The translations under genes were made by a program, and so were the position numbers. This document shows positions 29,236-38,562 of a stretch of 64,000 bases of DNA, one piece after another (position 1 is the first letter of the stretch; each line of letters opens with the position of its first letter). The notes beneath the pieces are model-generated. The model was not told the DNA's origin and made no database searches. It saw nothing but the letters and a program-made list of their open reading frames with translations. The DNA is from Betaproteobacteria bacterium (GTDB taxonomy: Bacteria; Pseudomonadota; Gammaproteobacteria; Burkholderiales; Thiobacillaceae): contig JACRNB010000010.1 in NCBI GenBank assembly GCA_016219425.1, positions 124,001 through 188,000 on the forward strand, read 5' to 3'.

Positions 29236-31256
29236 ACGGTCTCCTGGACGGGAAGAGGCAGATGGATGCGAATGCGGGTGCCCTGGCCGGGACGACTTTC
29301 CACCTGGATATCACCCCCCAGGGCCTGTACGTATTCCTTGCATTCGAAGGCGCCGATGCCCATGCCCGTTCCCTTGGTCGAGACAAAGGGGCGAAACAAT
29401 TTTTCGCGTACAAATCGTTCGTCCATGCCCTGCCCCGAATCCTCTACGGTGATGACCGCCAACGCCTCATCGCGGGCGAGTGTAACACCCACCCTGCCGC
29501 CGTCCGGGGTGGCCTCTATGGCGTTCTGGACGATGTGTCCGAGCACTCGCGCCAGCCGTTCCCGGTCAGCCTGAAGCCAGATATCGGGGAGGTCCGGGGC
29601 CAGTTCAGGACGCGGGAGATGGGAGGATCTGGCGGCGACGACCTCGCGCACGATGGCGCCCAGGTCAACCAGGGCCAACTCCCCGGCATGGGGTTTTTCC
29701 GCCAACTTGGTCAGCATCCGGTTCATGCGCGTCACGGCGCTTTCGATGGTGAGCAGCATGTCGTCCTGGAACTCCGGCTTGTGCCGGTGGCGGGTGGCAT
29801 TGCTCAGCAGCAGGGAGAGTTGCGCCACCAGGTTCTTGATGTCATGGACCACGAAGGCGGTGGCGCGATTGAAGGATTCAAACTGGCGGGCGATGGTGAG
29901 CGCTTCCGCGGCCTGGGCCTGCATCAGGTGGGCGGTGGCCTGGAGGGCGGCAGTGCGCAGCAGGTCATTGATCTCCCAGTCCAGCCCGGAATGGCTCAAC
30001 GAGCGCGCCAGGACGACAAATCCGACCATCTCTTCATGCCAGACCAACGGCGCCACCAGCCAGGCCTGGGGGCTGTCCAGCAACCACTCGGGTGGAGCGG
30101 CGTCCGACAGCAGGGCGGGGTTTTCGCGCAGGTCTTCCAGATTGACGCAGGCCTGCTGCCGTTGAAGCGACAGGGCGAAGGGGTGGCGTCGGTCGAGCTC
30201 TTCGTGGATGCGGGAGAAGTTCCAGCATGCTGCGGTGCGGTATGCGCCGGATTCGTGGCGCAGCCATAACGCTGCGCCGGGGCTGTCCACCAGCCGTGCA
30301 ATGGATTCCAGCACCTTGTCGTACACGGGCACGCCGGGTTCGCCTTCCGCCAGCAGGGAGGTGAAGCGCAGCCACTCCACGCGGTAGTCGTAGCGATAGC
30401 GAAAGAAGTGCTTGGCCATGAACAGGCGCAAGCGGGCGCGGGCGGCGCCGGAAAACACCACTACGGCCAGGAGGATGGCGGCCCCCACCAGGAAGACGGC
30501 TTGCAGCATGCCCCCCCAGCCCCCGCCCGCGATGCGGATGAAATACCCCGCCGTGGCCATGAGCAGGAGATAGATGCCGCTCCCGAGCAGGGCGGCGGTA
30601 TGGAACGCGAGACCGTGGGAGATCCCCAGTTGGGAGTCCGCGCCCGATACGCGTTTGTGCGATATCCACAGCAGCGGGGCGATCAGGCACAGGATGAAAC
30701 CGCGCGCCGCCCAGATGTCCTGAGGAAAACGGGAGAACAGCATGGCCTCCGAGTGCAGGTAGAGGTCAACGGCGAAGGCGCCGCCCAGCCCCAGACAGAG
30801 GAATTTGATGCCCCAACGCTGGATCGGGGGGGTGTTGCGGTAGAACTGCTCTACCAGCACCAGGCCGGCTACGGACAGCAGGGTGGGGAGGACGGCGTTG
30901 ACCAGATAGGCGAGCCGGTGGTCGGGACGGGCCATGGACAGGGCGTGAATGACGATGGCGCTTGCGGCCAGGAGGGCCAGTCCCTTGCCCAGTCCGTCGA
31001 GCGGGTCGCCCCCGTCGCGTGCGTTCTGGCGACGCCAGAGGTAGCCCAGCCAGGCCAGGTTGCGCAGCAATTCCAGCAGGGCGCCCAGTTCCCGTCCGGT
31101 GTGCAACCAGCCTTCCAGCGCCAGGCCGGCGGCCCAGACGGCGGTGACCAGGGCGGGGACATGCAGGCCGAACGCCAGGCCGCGTTGCCGCGTGGCCAGG
31201 GCAAGGATCAGGAACGCCATGGCGGCCAGCCCGTAGCTGACGACCACGACCTCCAC
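29232..31256 (-). CDS. prsK: PEP-CTERM-type sensor histidine kinase PrsK
   Basis: This 674-residue membrane kinase has about eight N-terminal transmembrane helices (to residue 285), a GAF domain (about 310-460) and a kinase core with the phospho-acceptor region AFVVHDIKNLVAQLSLLL and ATPase boxes DSGQGMD and GTGMGIG. This layout is PrsK. It starts with GTG directly after the stop codon of the sugar transferase gene and ends in a 4-bp overlap with prsR, its presumed partner. Confidence 0.92.
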   Translation of the reverse strand: MEVVVVSYGLAAMAFLILALATRQRGLAFGLHVPALVTAVWAAGLALEGWLHTGRELGALLELLRNLAWLGYLWRRQNARDGGDPLDGLGKGLALLAASAIVIHALSMARPDHRLAYLVNAVLPTLLSVAGLVLVEQFYRNTPPIQRWGIKFLCLGLGGAFAVDLYLHSEAMLFSRFPQDIWAARGFILCLIAPLLWISHKRVSGADSQLGISHGLAFHTAALLGSGIYLLLMATAGYFIRIAGGGWGGMLQAVFLVGAAILLAVVVFSGAARARLRLFMAKHFFRYRYDYRVEWLRFTSLLAEGEPGVPVYDKVLESIARLVDSPGAALWLRHESGAYRTAACWNFSRIHEELDRRHPFALSLQRQQACVNLEDLRENPALLSDAAPPEWLLDSPQAWLVAPLVWHEEMVGFVVLARSLSHSGLDWEINDLLRTAALQATAHLMQAQAAEALTIARQFESFNRATAFVVHDIKNLVAQLSLLLSNATRHRHKPEFQDDMLLTIESAVTRMNRMLTKLAEKPHAGELALVDLGAIVREVVAARSSHLPRPELAPDLPDIWLQADRERLARVLGHIVQNAIEATPDGGRVGVTLARDEALAVITVEDSGQGMDERFVREKLFRPFVSTKGTGMGIGAFECKEYVQALGGDIQVESRPGQGTRIRIHLPLPVQETV

Positions 31257-32642
31257 TCAACGCACCCCTTTGCCGAGGACTACGACCTGCACGGTCTGGA
31301 GCAGGATCGAGAAATCAAGAAACAGGCTGTGATTTTTGACGTAGTAGAGGTCGTATTCCAGCTTGTGCATGGCGTCTTCGACACTGGCGCCGTAGGGAAA
31401 TTTGACCTGGGCCCAGCCGGTGATGCCGGGTTTGACGCTGTGCCGCGCCCGGTAGAACGGGATCTGCGAGGCCAGTTCGTCCACGAAATAGGGACGTTCG
31501 GGGCGCGGGCCGACAAAACTCATGTGGCCCAGAAAGACATTGAGGATTTGGGGCAGTTCGTCGATGCGGGTGCGGCGGATGAAGGCCCCCACGCGGGTGA
31601 TGCGGTTGTCGTTCTTGCGCGCCCAGATGGGGACGCCGTCCTTCTCTGCATCGGTGCGCATGCTGCGGAACTTGTAGATCGTGAAGGGTTCGTCGTTCTG
31701 GCCGACGCGCACCTGGGTGTAGAGGGCCGGCCCCCGGCTTTCGAGTTTGATCAGCACGAAAAACAGCAACATGACCGGCCCGGTCGCGAGCAGAAACAGA
31801 CCGCTTACGAGCAGGTCGAACAGGCGCTTGATGCTGTCGCGCAGGCTGCCCGGGGCGAAACCGTCGGCAAAGATGATCCAACTGGTATTGAGGGAGCCGA
31901 GCGGGATCAGGCCGGTCTGCCGTTCGCAGAAGTTGGCCATCTCCGAGACCGGAATGCCGCGCAGCTTGCATTCCAGCAACTCCGCCGAGGGCATGCCTCC
32001 CTGGCGGCGCTGGCGGATGGCGACCACGATCTCTTCCACCCGCAAGCGCCGGGCAATCTCGTAGATGCTGCCTTCCTCGTCGATGACGCGGTCTTCCGCG
32101 ACATAGCGGTGGGGCGATCCCATGGGCAGGTATCCCACCACCAGAATGCCCTTGTCTTCCCCCGCGGCGATGATGTCGTCCAGGGCGGCGGCGCGGGTGC
32201 CAGCTCCCACCACCAGCACCCGCCGCTTGAACATGTCGGTCTTGCCGAATTCCATGAACAGCAGCCGGATCAGGAGCGAGGTGAGCCCGGACATGGCAAT
32301 GGCCGCCACCATGCCGGAGCGGATCAGGAAGGGGTCGGTCAGGAATCTGGAAGCGCCGGCATACAGGAGAGTGGTGACCGCAAGGCTGCCCAGCACCCTG
32401 GATGTCATGGCCAGCGGTCCCCGCGTCCAGCCCCATTCATAGAGCCCGAAGACGGAATTCATCAGGGTCAGAACGGCAGCGAAAAGCCAGGGGCGATAAC
32501 CGGCGCCGTAAGCGTCGTGGGCGCCGTGGCCCTGGAAATAGTTTTCAGCGGAAAACTCCGCAATCTCCAGAAACAGCAGAAATTCCAGCCCGGCAAGCAA
32601 CAGGAGGCTGAGAGGGATGAAGTGGCGGAACAGCCGGATCAC
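31257..32642 (-). CDS. PEP-CTERM-associated polyprenyl-phosphate sugar-1-phosphate transferase
   Basis: This 461-residue protein has four to five N-terminal membrane helices, a Rossmann-like middle (RVLVVGAGTRAAALDDII), a further helix (about 275-300) and a C-terminal bacterial sugar transferase domain with KFRSMRTDAE, RRTRIDELPQ and VGPRPERP. It belongs by layout to the TIGR03013 group found with exosortase loci, which starts repeat-unit synthesis for exopolysaccharide by loading the first sugar onto undecaprenyl phosphate. It heads the operon continuing to prsT. No Shine-Dalgarno site is seen and no promoter is evident in the 109 bp before it. Confidence 0.9.
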   Translation of the reverse strand: MIRLFRHFIPLSLLLLAGLEFLLFLEIAEFSAENYFQGHGAHDAYGAGYRPWLFAAVLTLMNSVFGLYEWGWTRGPLAMTSRVLGSLAVTTLLYAGASRFLTDPFLIRSGMVAAIAMSGLTSLLIRLLFMEFGKTDMFKRRVLVVGAGTRAAALDDIIAAGEDKGILVVGYLPMGSPHRYVAEDRVIDEEGSIYEIARRLRVEEIVVAIRQRRQGGMPSAELLECKLRGIPVSEMANFCERQTGLIPLGSLNTSWIIFADGFAPGSLRDSIKRLFDLLVSGLFLLATGPVMLLFFVLIKLESRGPALYTQVRVGQNDEPFTIYKFRSMRTDAEKDGVPIWARKNDNRITRVGAFIRRTRIDELPQILNVFLGHMSFVGPRPERPYFVDELASQIPFYRARHSVKPGITGWAQVKFPYGASVEDAMHKLEYDLYYVKNHSLFLDFSILLQTVQVVVLGKGVR

Positions 32643-32751
32643 GGTGCGCGGACAAGGTCGCGGCGAATCGGCATCGCACGCGTGAAGGGAAAGGGGGGCG
32701 TCGTCCTGAATCTCATCTCGGCGGTCGGTGCGGTCAGGGGAGGCAAGGGGG

Positions 32752-33330
32752 TCACGCCAATTCTCCAGCAGTTGCCAGGGCGTGCGCCAGTTGCTGACGG
32801 CTCATGCGTAGACGGGGAGCGCCGGGTGCGTGCCGCAGTTCGGGCGGGATCAGTCGGATCAGCACGTCCGTTGGCTCGGCAAAGATCAGATACCCCATCC
32901 TGCCGGGGCGGTCCTGGATCTTGAATTCAATCGACTGGTTCACCAGAAACTGCTCGAACTCCTTGCTGGATTCCGCGGAGATCTCCAGCTCGATCAGGCT
33001 GTGCTCGGACACGATGCCAGTGGCCACAGGGCCGGTGAGTGCGGGCTGGAAGCGCGCAAAGACCTCCATGACCTCCATGGCCTCCTGCCTCAGTTCCGCC
33101 AACACGGTGGCCAGTTCTTCCGGCTCATACAAGGCCTGCCGTTCCGCCAATGCGGCTTCGATTTCCTCATTGCTGGGCATGTCCTGGCCTTCGGGCAAGC
33201 CCAGTTGGCGCGCCGCCTTGCGCTTGGCCAGGGTGTAGTCCTGGATGCCGTGTTCCGCGATCAGTCGGGCTGCGGCATCCGCCAGCATCTGTCGGGAGTG
33301 GCGTCCATGGAGAGCCCGGAACCGGGTCAT
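32752..33330 (-). CDS. Conserved hypothetical protein with a degenerate nucleotidyltransferase-like motif
   Basis: The 192-residue product is not firmly recognised. An N-terminal helical part (residues 1-90) contains ARLIAEHGIQDYTLAKRKAA. Residues 99-135 (TGPVATGIVSEHSLIELEIS) look like a nucleotidyltransferase signature in which the usual S-D-I-D-L has become S-L-I-E-L (111-115), so activity is doubtful. It overlaps the mrcA stop by 4 bp (ATGA), which suggests translational coupling with PBP1a. No signal peptide is present, so it is cytoplasmic. Confidence 0.72.
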   Translation of the reverse strand: MTRFRALHGRHSRQMLADAAARLIAEHGIQDYTLAKRKAARQLGLPEGQDMPSNEEIEAALAERQALYEPEELATVLAELRQEAMEVMEVFARFQPALTGPVATGIVSEHSLIELEISAESSKEFEQFLVNQSIEFKIQDRPGRMGYLIFAEPTDVLIRLIPPELRHAPGAPRLRMSRQQLAHALATAGELA

Positions 33331-35636
33331 GGCATGCCGCTTCCCGGCGCTGGGGCGGCAGGAGTTGTCGGCGCTGCCGGAACGGGCGCGCCGTCCGCGT
33401 TGGCGGGGATGGCGGGCTGGTAGGAGTATTCCGTGATGCCGCTGGCGGCGGCGGCCCCCGTCTTGGCGTCGATGACGGTGGTGTTGACGCCCTCCGGCAA
33501 CACCAGGGGAGACTCCGGCACGCCCTTCATGGCCTCGCTCATGTAGCGAACCCAGATGGGTAGCGCCGTGATGCCGCCGGTCTCTCCCGGCCCCAGGGGT
33601 TTGGGCTGGTCATAGCCCATCCAGGCGATGGCAACCCGCGTGGCCTGGAACCCGGAGAACCAGGCGTCATGGTGATCGTTGGTGGTACCGGTCTTGCCCG
33701 CCAGATCCCCCCGTCCCAGCTTCATGGCGGGGAAGCCGGTGCCGCGACGGATCACGTCCTGCAACAGGGTGGTCATGACGTAGGCATTGCGAGGATCAAT
33801 CGCCTGAACAGGTTCTGGCGCCATGAAGCTTTCCAGCACGCGTCCGTCCCGGTCGGTGACCTTGAGCAGGTGCCACGGCGCAACCAGTTTGCCGCCATTG
33901 GCGAAGACCCCGAATGCGGCGGCCAGCGACAGGGGGGTGACCTCCCCGGCCCCGAGCACCATGGTCATGTAGGGCGGTATCCGGCTCATGTCGAAGCCGA
34001 ATTTCGCGGCGTGTTCCTGCGCGAAGGGGATGCCCGTCGCCTGAAGCACGCGGATCGCGACCAGGTTTTTCGATTTGGCCAGGGCGTTGCGCAGGGTGAT
34101 GGGGCCGTCCATGTCCCCGTCGTAGTTTTTCGGCTCCCAGGCCTCGTTGCCGGTCAGGGCGGGGTCCAGGCTGATGGGGGCATCGTCCATGACGGTGGCG
34201 GGAGACATGCCCCGTTCCAATGCGGCGGAATAGATGAAGGGCTTGAAACAGGAGCCGGGCTGGCGCCAGGCCTGGGTGATGTGATTGAACTGGTTGCGGC
34301 GGAAATCAAAGCCGCCCACCAGGGCGCGAACCGCGCCGGATTCGGGCGAGATGGATAGCAGGGCGGCCTCCACCTGGGGAAGCTGGGTGAGTTGCCAGGG
34401 TTGATTCGCCGCCTCCCGCGCCACGCGCACGATGCTGCCCCGCCCCAGACGTTTCTCCTGAGGCATCTTGTCGGACAGGAAGCGCTGGGCGAACTTGAGT
34501 TCACTGGGCCCCAGGTCGATGTCGGCGCCGCTGCGCAGACGCACCCGAATCAGATTCTTCTGGACCGAGAGCACGACGCCGGGCAGAAATCCGCTGGATT
34601 CCTCGCGCTCCAGCAGAACATCCTCAATGGCGCGGTCTGCCGCCTTTTCCTCCGCAGGCAGGGCGATGCGGCCTTCCGGCCCCGCATAGCCCCGACGCCG
34701 GTTGTACTGGAGGACGCCTAAACGCACTCCCTCCAGCGCAGCGCGCTGATCCGCCAGGCGCAAGGTGGTATAGACCCGCATGCCGCTGACATAGATGGAC
34801 TCGCCGTATTTTTGCAGCATGCGCTGGCGCACCATCTCCGCCAGGTGAGGGGCTTCCGCCTCAAAGGTCTGGGGCGAGTATTTCACCGGCAGGTGGAATT
34901 CCCGCGCCTGTTCCAGTTGTTCGTCGGTGATGTACCCCAGGGTGCGCATGCGCCCGAGGATATGGACCTGCCGGGTGCGGGCGCGAGCGGGGTTCACGAC
35001 CGGGTTGTAGGCGGAAGGGGCCTTGGGCAGGCCCGCCAGCATGGCGGCCTCGGCCAGATTGATGCGGGCCAGAGGCTTGCCGAAATAGATCTGCGCCGCC
35101 GCGGCAAATCCGTAGGCGCGCTGCCCCAGGTAGATCTGATTGAGATACAGCTCCAGGATTTCGTCCTTGGACAGGGCGTGCTCGATCTTGATGGCGAGCA
35201 AGGCCTCCTTGAGCTTGCGACCGAAGGTTTTCTCCGAGGAAAGGAAGAAATTCCTGGCCACCTGCATGGTGATGGTGGAGGCCCCCTGTTGGGCGCCGCC
35301 GGAAACCAGATTGGTCATGGCTGCGCGCAGAACCCCCAGGGTGTCGACGCCGCCATGCTGGTAAAAGCGCTCGTCCTCGGCGGCCAGGATGGCCTGACGC
35401 AGGGATTCGGGCGTGTCCTGAAGGCGCACCACGGCGCGCCGCTCTTCACCGAACTCGCCGATGAGCGCCCCGTCCTCGGTGTAAATGCGCAGGGGTTGCT
35501 TGGGCCGATAGTCGGTCAGGGTTTCCAGACTGGGCAGATTTGGGTAAACCAGCCCCGCCGCCAGGAAGACCGTGGCCACCCCGATGGCGGCGACTCCCAA
35601 TATCCCTGCGAGCAGGTAATTCCACCAAGTTCTCAT
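33327..35636 (-). CDS. mrcA: Penicillin-binding protein 1A (bifunctional transglycosylase/transpeptidase)
   Basis: This 769-residue protein is anchored by one N-terminal helix (about 7-30). The glycosyltransferase domain has the catalytic EDERFYQHGGVD and later GASTITMQVARN and ELYLNQIYLG. The transpeptidase domain has SxxK in GSCFKP, SxN in SKN and KTGTT. The C-terminus is Pro/Ala-rich. It polymerises and cross-links peptidoglycan. It is divergent from pilM, the usual mrcA-pilM arrangement in Proteobacteria. Confidence 0.96.
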   Translation of the reverse strand: MRTWWNYLLAGILGVAAIGVATVFLAAGLVYPNLPSLETLTDYRPKQPLRIYTEDGALIGEFGEERRAVVRLQDTPESLRQAILAAEDERFYQHGGVDTLGVLRAAMTNLVSGGAQQGASTITMQVARNFFLSSEKTFGRKLKEALLAIKIEHALSKDEILELYLNQIYLGQRAYGFAAAAQIYFGKPLARINLAEAAMLAGLPKAPSAYNPVVNPARARTRQVHILGRMRTLGYITDEQLEQAREFHLPVKYSPQTFEAEAPHLAEMVRQRMLQKYGESIYVSGMRVYTTLRLADQRAALEGVRLGVLQYNRRRGYAGPEGRIALPAEEKAADRAIEDVLLEREESSGFLPGVVLSVQKNLIRVRLRSGADIDLGPSELKFAQRFLSDKMPQEKRLGRGSIVRVAREAANQPWQLTQLPQVEAALLSISPESGAVRALVGGFDFRRNQFNHITQAWRQPGSCFKPFIYSAALERGMSPATVMDDAPISLDPALTGNEAWEPKNYDGDMDGPITLRNALAKSKNLVAIRVLQATGIPFAQEHAAKFGFDMSRIPPYMTMVLGAGEVTPLSLAAAFGVFANGGKLVAPWHLLKVTDRDGRVLESFMAPEPVQAIDPRNAYVMTTLLQDVIRRGTGFPAMKLGRGDLAGKTGTTNDHHDAWFSGFQATRVAIAWMGYDQPKPLGPGETGGITALPIWVRYMSEAMKGVPESPLVLPEGVNTTVIDAKTGAAAASGITEYSYQPAIPANADGAPVPAAPTTPAAPAPGSGMP

Positions 35637-35762
35637 CGGGGCGCCGAAAAGTGGGACAAATGGAAAAACATTGTATTTAATAAGGAGTTGTTGCTAGGAT
35701 TTAACGTAGATTCTTAAGTTGATGCGCCCATGTCGTGCCGGGCATTGTTGAGGGGATAGTCT

Positions 35763-36842
35763 TTGAGATTTGCCTTCCCAGGTCGAGCCGCCAGACCCCT
35801 GATTGGGGTGGATGTTAGCTCATCGGCTGTGAAGCTGCTTGAGCTGGGGGACATCGGCAAAGGGCAGCATGTGGTGGAGCGTTACGCCTATGCCCGCCTG
35901 CCGAGAGACGCCATGAACGACGGCGTCATTACCAAGCCCGAACTGGTGGAACAGGCGTTGCGCGAGGCATGGCGCAACCTTGGAACGCGCACGCGGGAAG
36001 TGGCCATGTCCCTGCCGACGGCGGCGGTCATCACCAAGAAGATCCTGATCCCCGGAGGGGCGACGGAGGCGGAGATCGAAACCCAGCTTTCCGCCGAAGC
36101 CAACCAGATGGTGGCCCTGCCCATTGAAGATGTCAGTCTGGACTATCAATTGCAGGGGCCCAACGAGAAGAATCCGTCCGACCAGAACGCCCTGCTGGTG
36201 GTTACCCGCAGGGAGCGGGTGGAAGAACGGGTGGCCCTGGCCGAGTCGGTCGGGCTCAAGCCGTTGATCATGGACGTGGACATCTATGCCACGCTGGCCG
36301 CCTTCGAACAGATTGCCGCCACGCAATTGCCTGACAACGGCCAGGGGCAGACGGCGGCGGTGATTGACATCGGCGCCTACTCCACCTTTGTCAACGTCCT
36401 GCATGACAACCAGCCTGTGTACCAGCGGGAGCACACCCTGGGCGGTCAGACCCTGACCAACGAGATCGCCCGGCGTTTCGACATGTCCAGCGAAGAGGCG
36501 GAAGAGGCCAAACGCCGCGGAACCCTGCCGGAGAATTACGAAGCGGATGTGTTACAGCCATTTCTGGACAGCGTGGTGCAGGAGATCAACCGCGCCCTGC
36601 AATTGTTTTTCTCGGCCACGTCCTACCACAGCGTCGATCACATCCTGCTGGCAGGCGGATGCGCATCTCTTCCGGGCCTGGAAGACATGGTGCACCACCG
36701 CACCCAGGCCAGCACCCTGGTGGCCAATCCCTTCGCCCGCATGAGCGTGTCGCCCGAAGTGAAGGCCAGACAACTCGCCTCCGACGCGCCATCCCTGATG
36801 GTGGCCTGCGGCCTGGCATTACGTCGCTTTGACCCGGCATGA
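35763..36842 (+). CDS. pilM: Type IV pilus assembly protein PilM
   Basis: This 359-residue FtsA-like cytoplasmic ATPase-fold protein has PLIGVDVSSSAVKLLEL, AVIDIGAYSTFVNVL and LLAGGCASLPGLE. PilM binds the N-terminus of PilN and helps build the inner-membrane alignment complex. The start must be TTG 35763: an in-frame TAG stands at 35757-35759 and no ATG or GTG occurs before the essential GVDVSS. GAGGGG lies at 35750-35755. It heads pilMNOPQ, whose genes mostly overlap by 4 bp. Confidence 0.93.
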   Translation: MRFAFPGRAARPLIGVDVSSSAVKLLELGDIGKGQHVVERYAYARLPRDAMNDGVITKPELVEQALREAWRNLGTRTREVAMSLPTAAVITKKILIPGGATEAEIETQLSAEANQMVALPIEDVSLDYQLQGPNEKNPSDQNALLVVTRRERVEERVALAESVGLKPLIMDVDIYATLAAFEQIAATQLPDNGQGQTAAVIDIGAYSTFVNVLHDNQPVYQREHTLGGQTLTNEIARRFDMSSEEAEEAKRRGTLPENYEADVLQPFLDSVVQEINRALQLFFSATSYHSVDHILLAGGCASLPGLEDMVHHRTQASTLVANPFARMSVSPEVKARQLASDAPSLMVACGLALRRFDPA

Positions 36843-37432
36843 ACGCCATACGCATCAATCTCCTGCCCTATCGCCAGATGCGGCGCGCCCGCGCCCAGCG
36901 TTTGTTCGTGTTGCTGGCGCTGGTGGCCGCCGGGGCCGGGGTCGGCATCGTCCTGCTGGTTCAGTTTCTGCTGACCCAGCAGATCACGTTGCAGGAGGGC
37001 CGCAACGCCTTCCTGCGCAACGAGATCACGGGACTGGAACGTCGCATCACGGAAATCAATGAACTCAAGGAAAAGACCAAGGGATTGCTGGCCAAGAAGG
37101 ATGTGGTCGAGTCCCTGCAATCGAACCGTGGAGAGAACATCCGTCTTTTCCTTGAAATAGCGCGGCAACTGCCGGAGGGGCTGTATCTGAAGAGCCTGAA
37201 GCAGCGCGGGGACGCACTGGATCTGTCCGGCTACGCGCAATCGAGCGCGCGCGTGTCTACCTACATGCGTTCCCTCGACGAGTCCTCCCTGTTCCGCGAC
37301 CCGGTCCTGGTGGAGGTCAAGGCTGCGCAGGTCGGGAATCTGCGGGCCAACGAATTCTCCCTTTCGGTAAAAATCGAGAAAGCGACGCCGGACGCAGGCA
37401 AGGCGCCCAAAGGCGCGGGGGGCAAGCCATGA
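36839..37432 (+). CDS. pilN: Type IV pilus assembly protein PilN
   Basis: This 197-residue protein has the conserved PilM-binding N-terminus (INLLPYRQMRRARAQR), one membrane helix (about 22-44, VLLALVAAGAGVGIVLLVQF), a coiled-coil stretch (about 45-85) and a periplasmic ferredoxin-like domain. Its ATG overlaps the pilM stop by 4 bp. Confidence 0.93.
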   Translation: MNAIRINLLPYRQMRRARAQRLFVLLALVAAGAGVGIVLLVQFLLTQQITLQEGRNAFLRNEITGLERRITEINELKEKTKGLLAKKDVVESLQSNRGENIRLFLEIARQLPEGLYLKSLKQRGDALDLSGYAQSSARVSTYMRSLDESSLFRDPVLVEVKAAQVGNLRANEFSLSVKIEKATPDAGKAPKGAGGKP

Positions 37433-38067
37433 ACCTCTCTGATCTCAACAATCTGGATCTCGGTAACCTGGACCTGAAGGATGTCGCTTCGGCGTCCATG
37501 CCGGTGAAGGTCGTGATTCTGGCCCTGGTGTTCATGCTGGTGCTGGGAGGCGGCTGGTACGCGCTGTGGTCCGGCGCCATGAAACAACTGGACGTAAAAC
37601 GTGCGGAAGAAGTGAAACTGCGCAGCGATTTTCAGACCAAAAAGATGCTCACCGCCCATTACGAGGAATACAAGCACCGCCTGACCGTGATCGAGGATTC
37701 CCTGTCCTCGCTGATCAAGCAGTTACCGGGCAAAGCGGAAATGGACGCGCTGCTGGCCGATATCAACCAGGCCGGAGTGTCGCGCGGTCTGGAGTTCGAT
37801 TTATTCAAGCCGGGCACGGAAACCGCGGCGGACTTTTACGCCACCATGCCTGTGAACCTCAAAGTCTCCGGGTCCTATCACGACCTGGGCGGTTTTGTGA
37901 GCGATCTGGCCCGGCTCCCGCGCATCGTGACCCTGCACGACATCACCCTGTCTCCCCAGCCCGGCGGCAAGTTCATTGTTATGGACGCGCGCGCGGAAAC
38001 CTATCGCTACCTCGACGAGAAAGAACTGGCCGAGGCGAAGAAGCCCAAGGGAGGCAAACCGAAATGA
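37429..38067 (+). CDS. pilO: Type IV pilus assembly protein PilO
   Basis: The 212-residue product has an N-terminal cytoplasmic segment, one membrane helix (about 27-48, VVILALVFMLVLGGGWYALW), a coiled coil and a periplasmic domain (FYATMPVNLKVSGSYHDLGG). It pairs with PilN. Both ends overlap the neighbouring genes by 4 bp. Confidence 0.93.
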   Translation: MNLSDLNNLDLGNLDLKDVASASMPVKVVILALVFMLVLGGGWYALWSGAMKQLDVKRAEEVKLRSDFQTKKMLTAHYEEYKHRLTVIEDSLSSLIKQLPGKAEMDALLADINQAGVSRGLEFDLFKPGTETAADFYATMPVNLKVSGSYHDLGGFVSDLARLPRIVTLHDITLSPQPGGKFIVMDARAETYRYLDEKELAEAKKPKGGKPK

Positions 38068-38558
38068 AGCGCGCCTGCATCGTGTTGCTTGCGGCGCTGT
38101 CCGGTTGCGGCGGGGGCGATTTTTCCGACTTGAAGGCCTTCATGGAACAGGCGGGCAAAACCGGCATACAGCCGCTGGAACCTTTGCCCGCCCTCAAGAT
38201 TCTGGATGCGCCGGAATACGACCCGGCCAACCTGCCGGACCCGTTCCGCTCGCGCAGCATGAAATCCGCCAAGGCGGGCGGGCTGCAACCGGATGTGAAC
38301 CGGCAGAAGGTCTATCTGGAACGTTTTCCGCTGGATGGCCTGCGTATCATCGGCACCCTGGACAAAAGCGGACAGCTCGCGGCGCTGGTGCGTACGCCTG
38401 AAAACCATGTCCAGATCGTCCGCAAGGGAGATTTCATCGGCCAGAACAATGGCGTGGTCATCAATGTGCGTGAAGCCGGACTCGATATTCGTGAGATCGT
38501 GCAGGATGGCAATGGGGACTGGGTGGAGGCCAACGCCTCCCTGACCCTACAGGAGTAA
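38064..38558 (+). CDS. pilP: Type IV pilus lipoprotein PilP
   Basis: This 164-residue lipoprotein (signal MKRACIVLLAALSGC) links the PilNO complex to the secretin. The C-terminal half carries the PilP beta-sandwich (YLERFPLDGLRIIGTL, VRKGDFIGQNNGVVINV). The start ATG 38064 overlaps the pilO stop; reading frames open further upstream are inside pilO and rejected. Confidence 0.93.
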   Translation: MKRACIVLLAALSGCGGGDFSDLKAFMEQAGKTGIQPLEPLPALKILDAPEYDPANLPDPFRSRSMKSAKAGGLQPDVNRQKVYLERFPLDGLRIIGTLDKSGQLAALVRTPENHVQIVRKGDFIGQNNGVVINVREAGLDIREIVQDGNGDWVEANASLTLQE

Positions 38559-38562
38559 GGAT

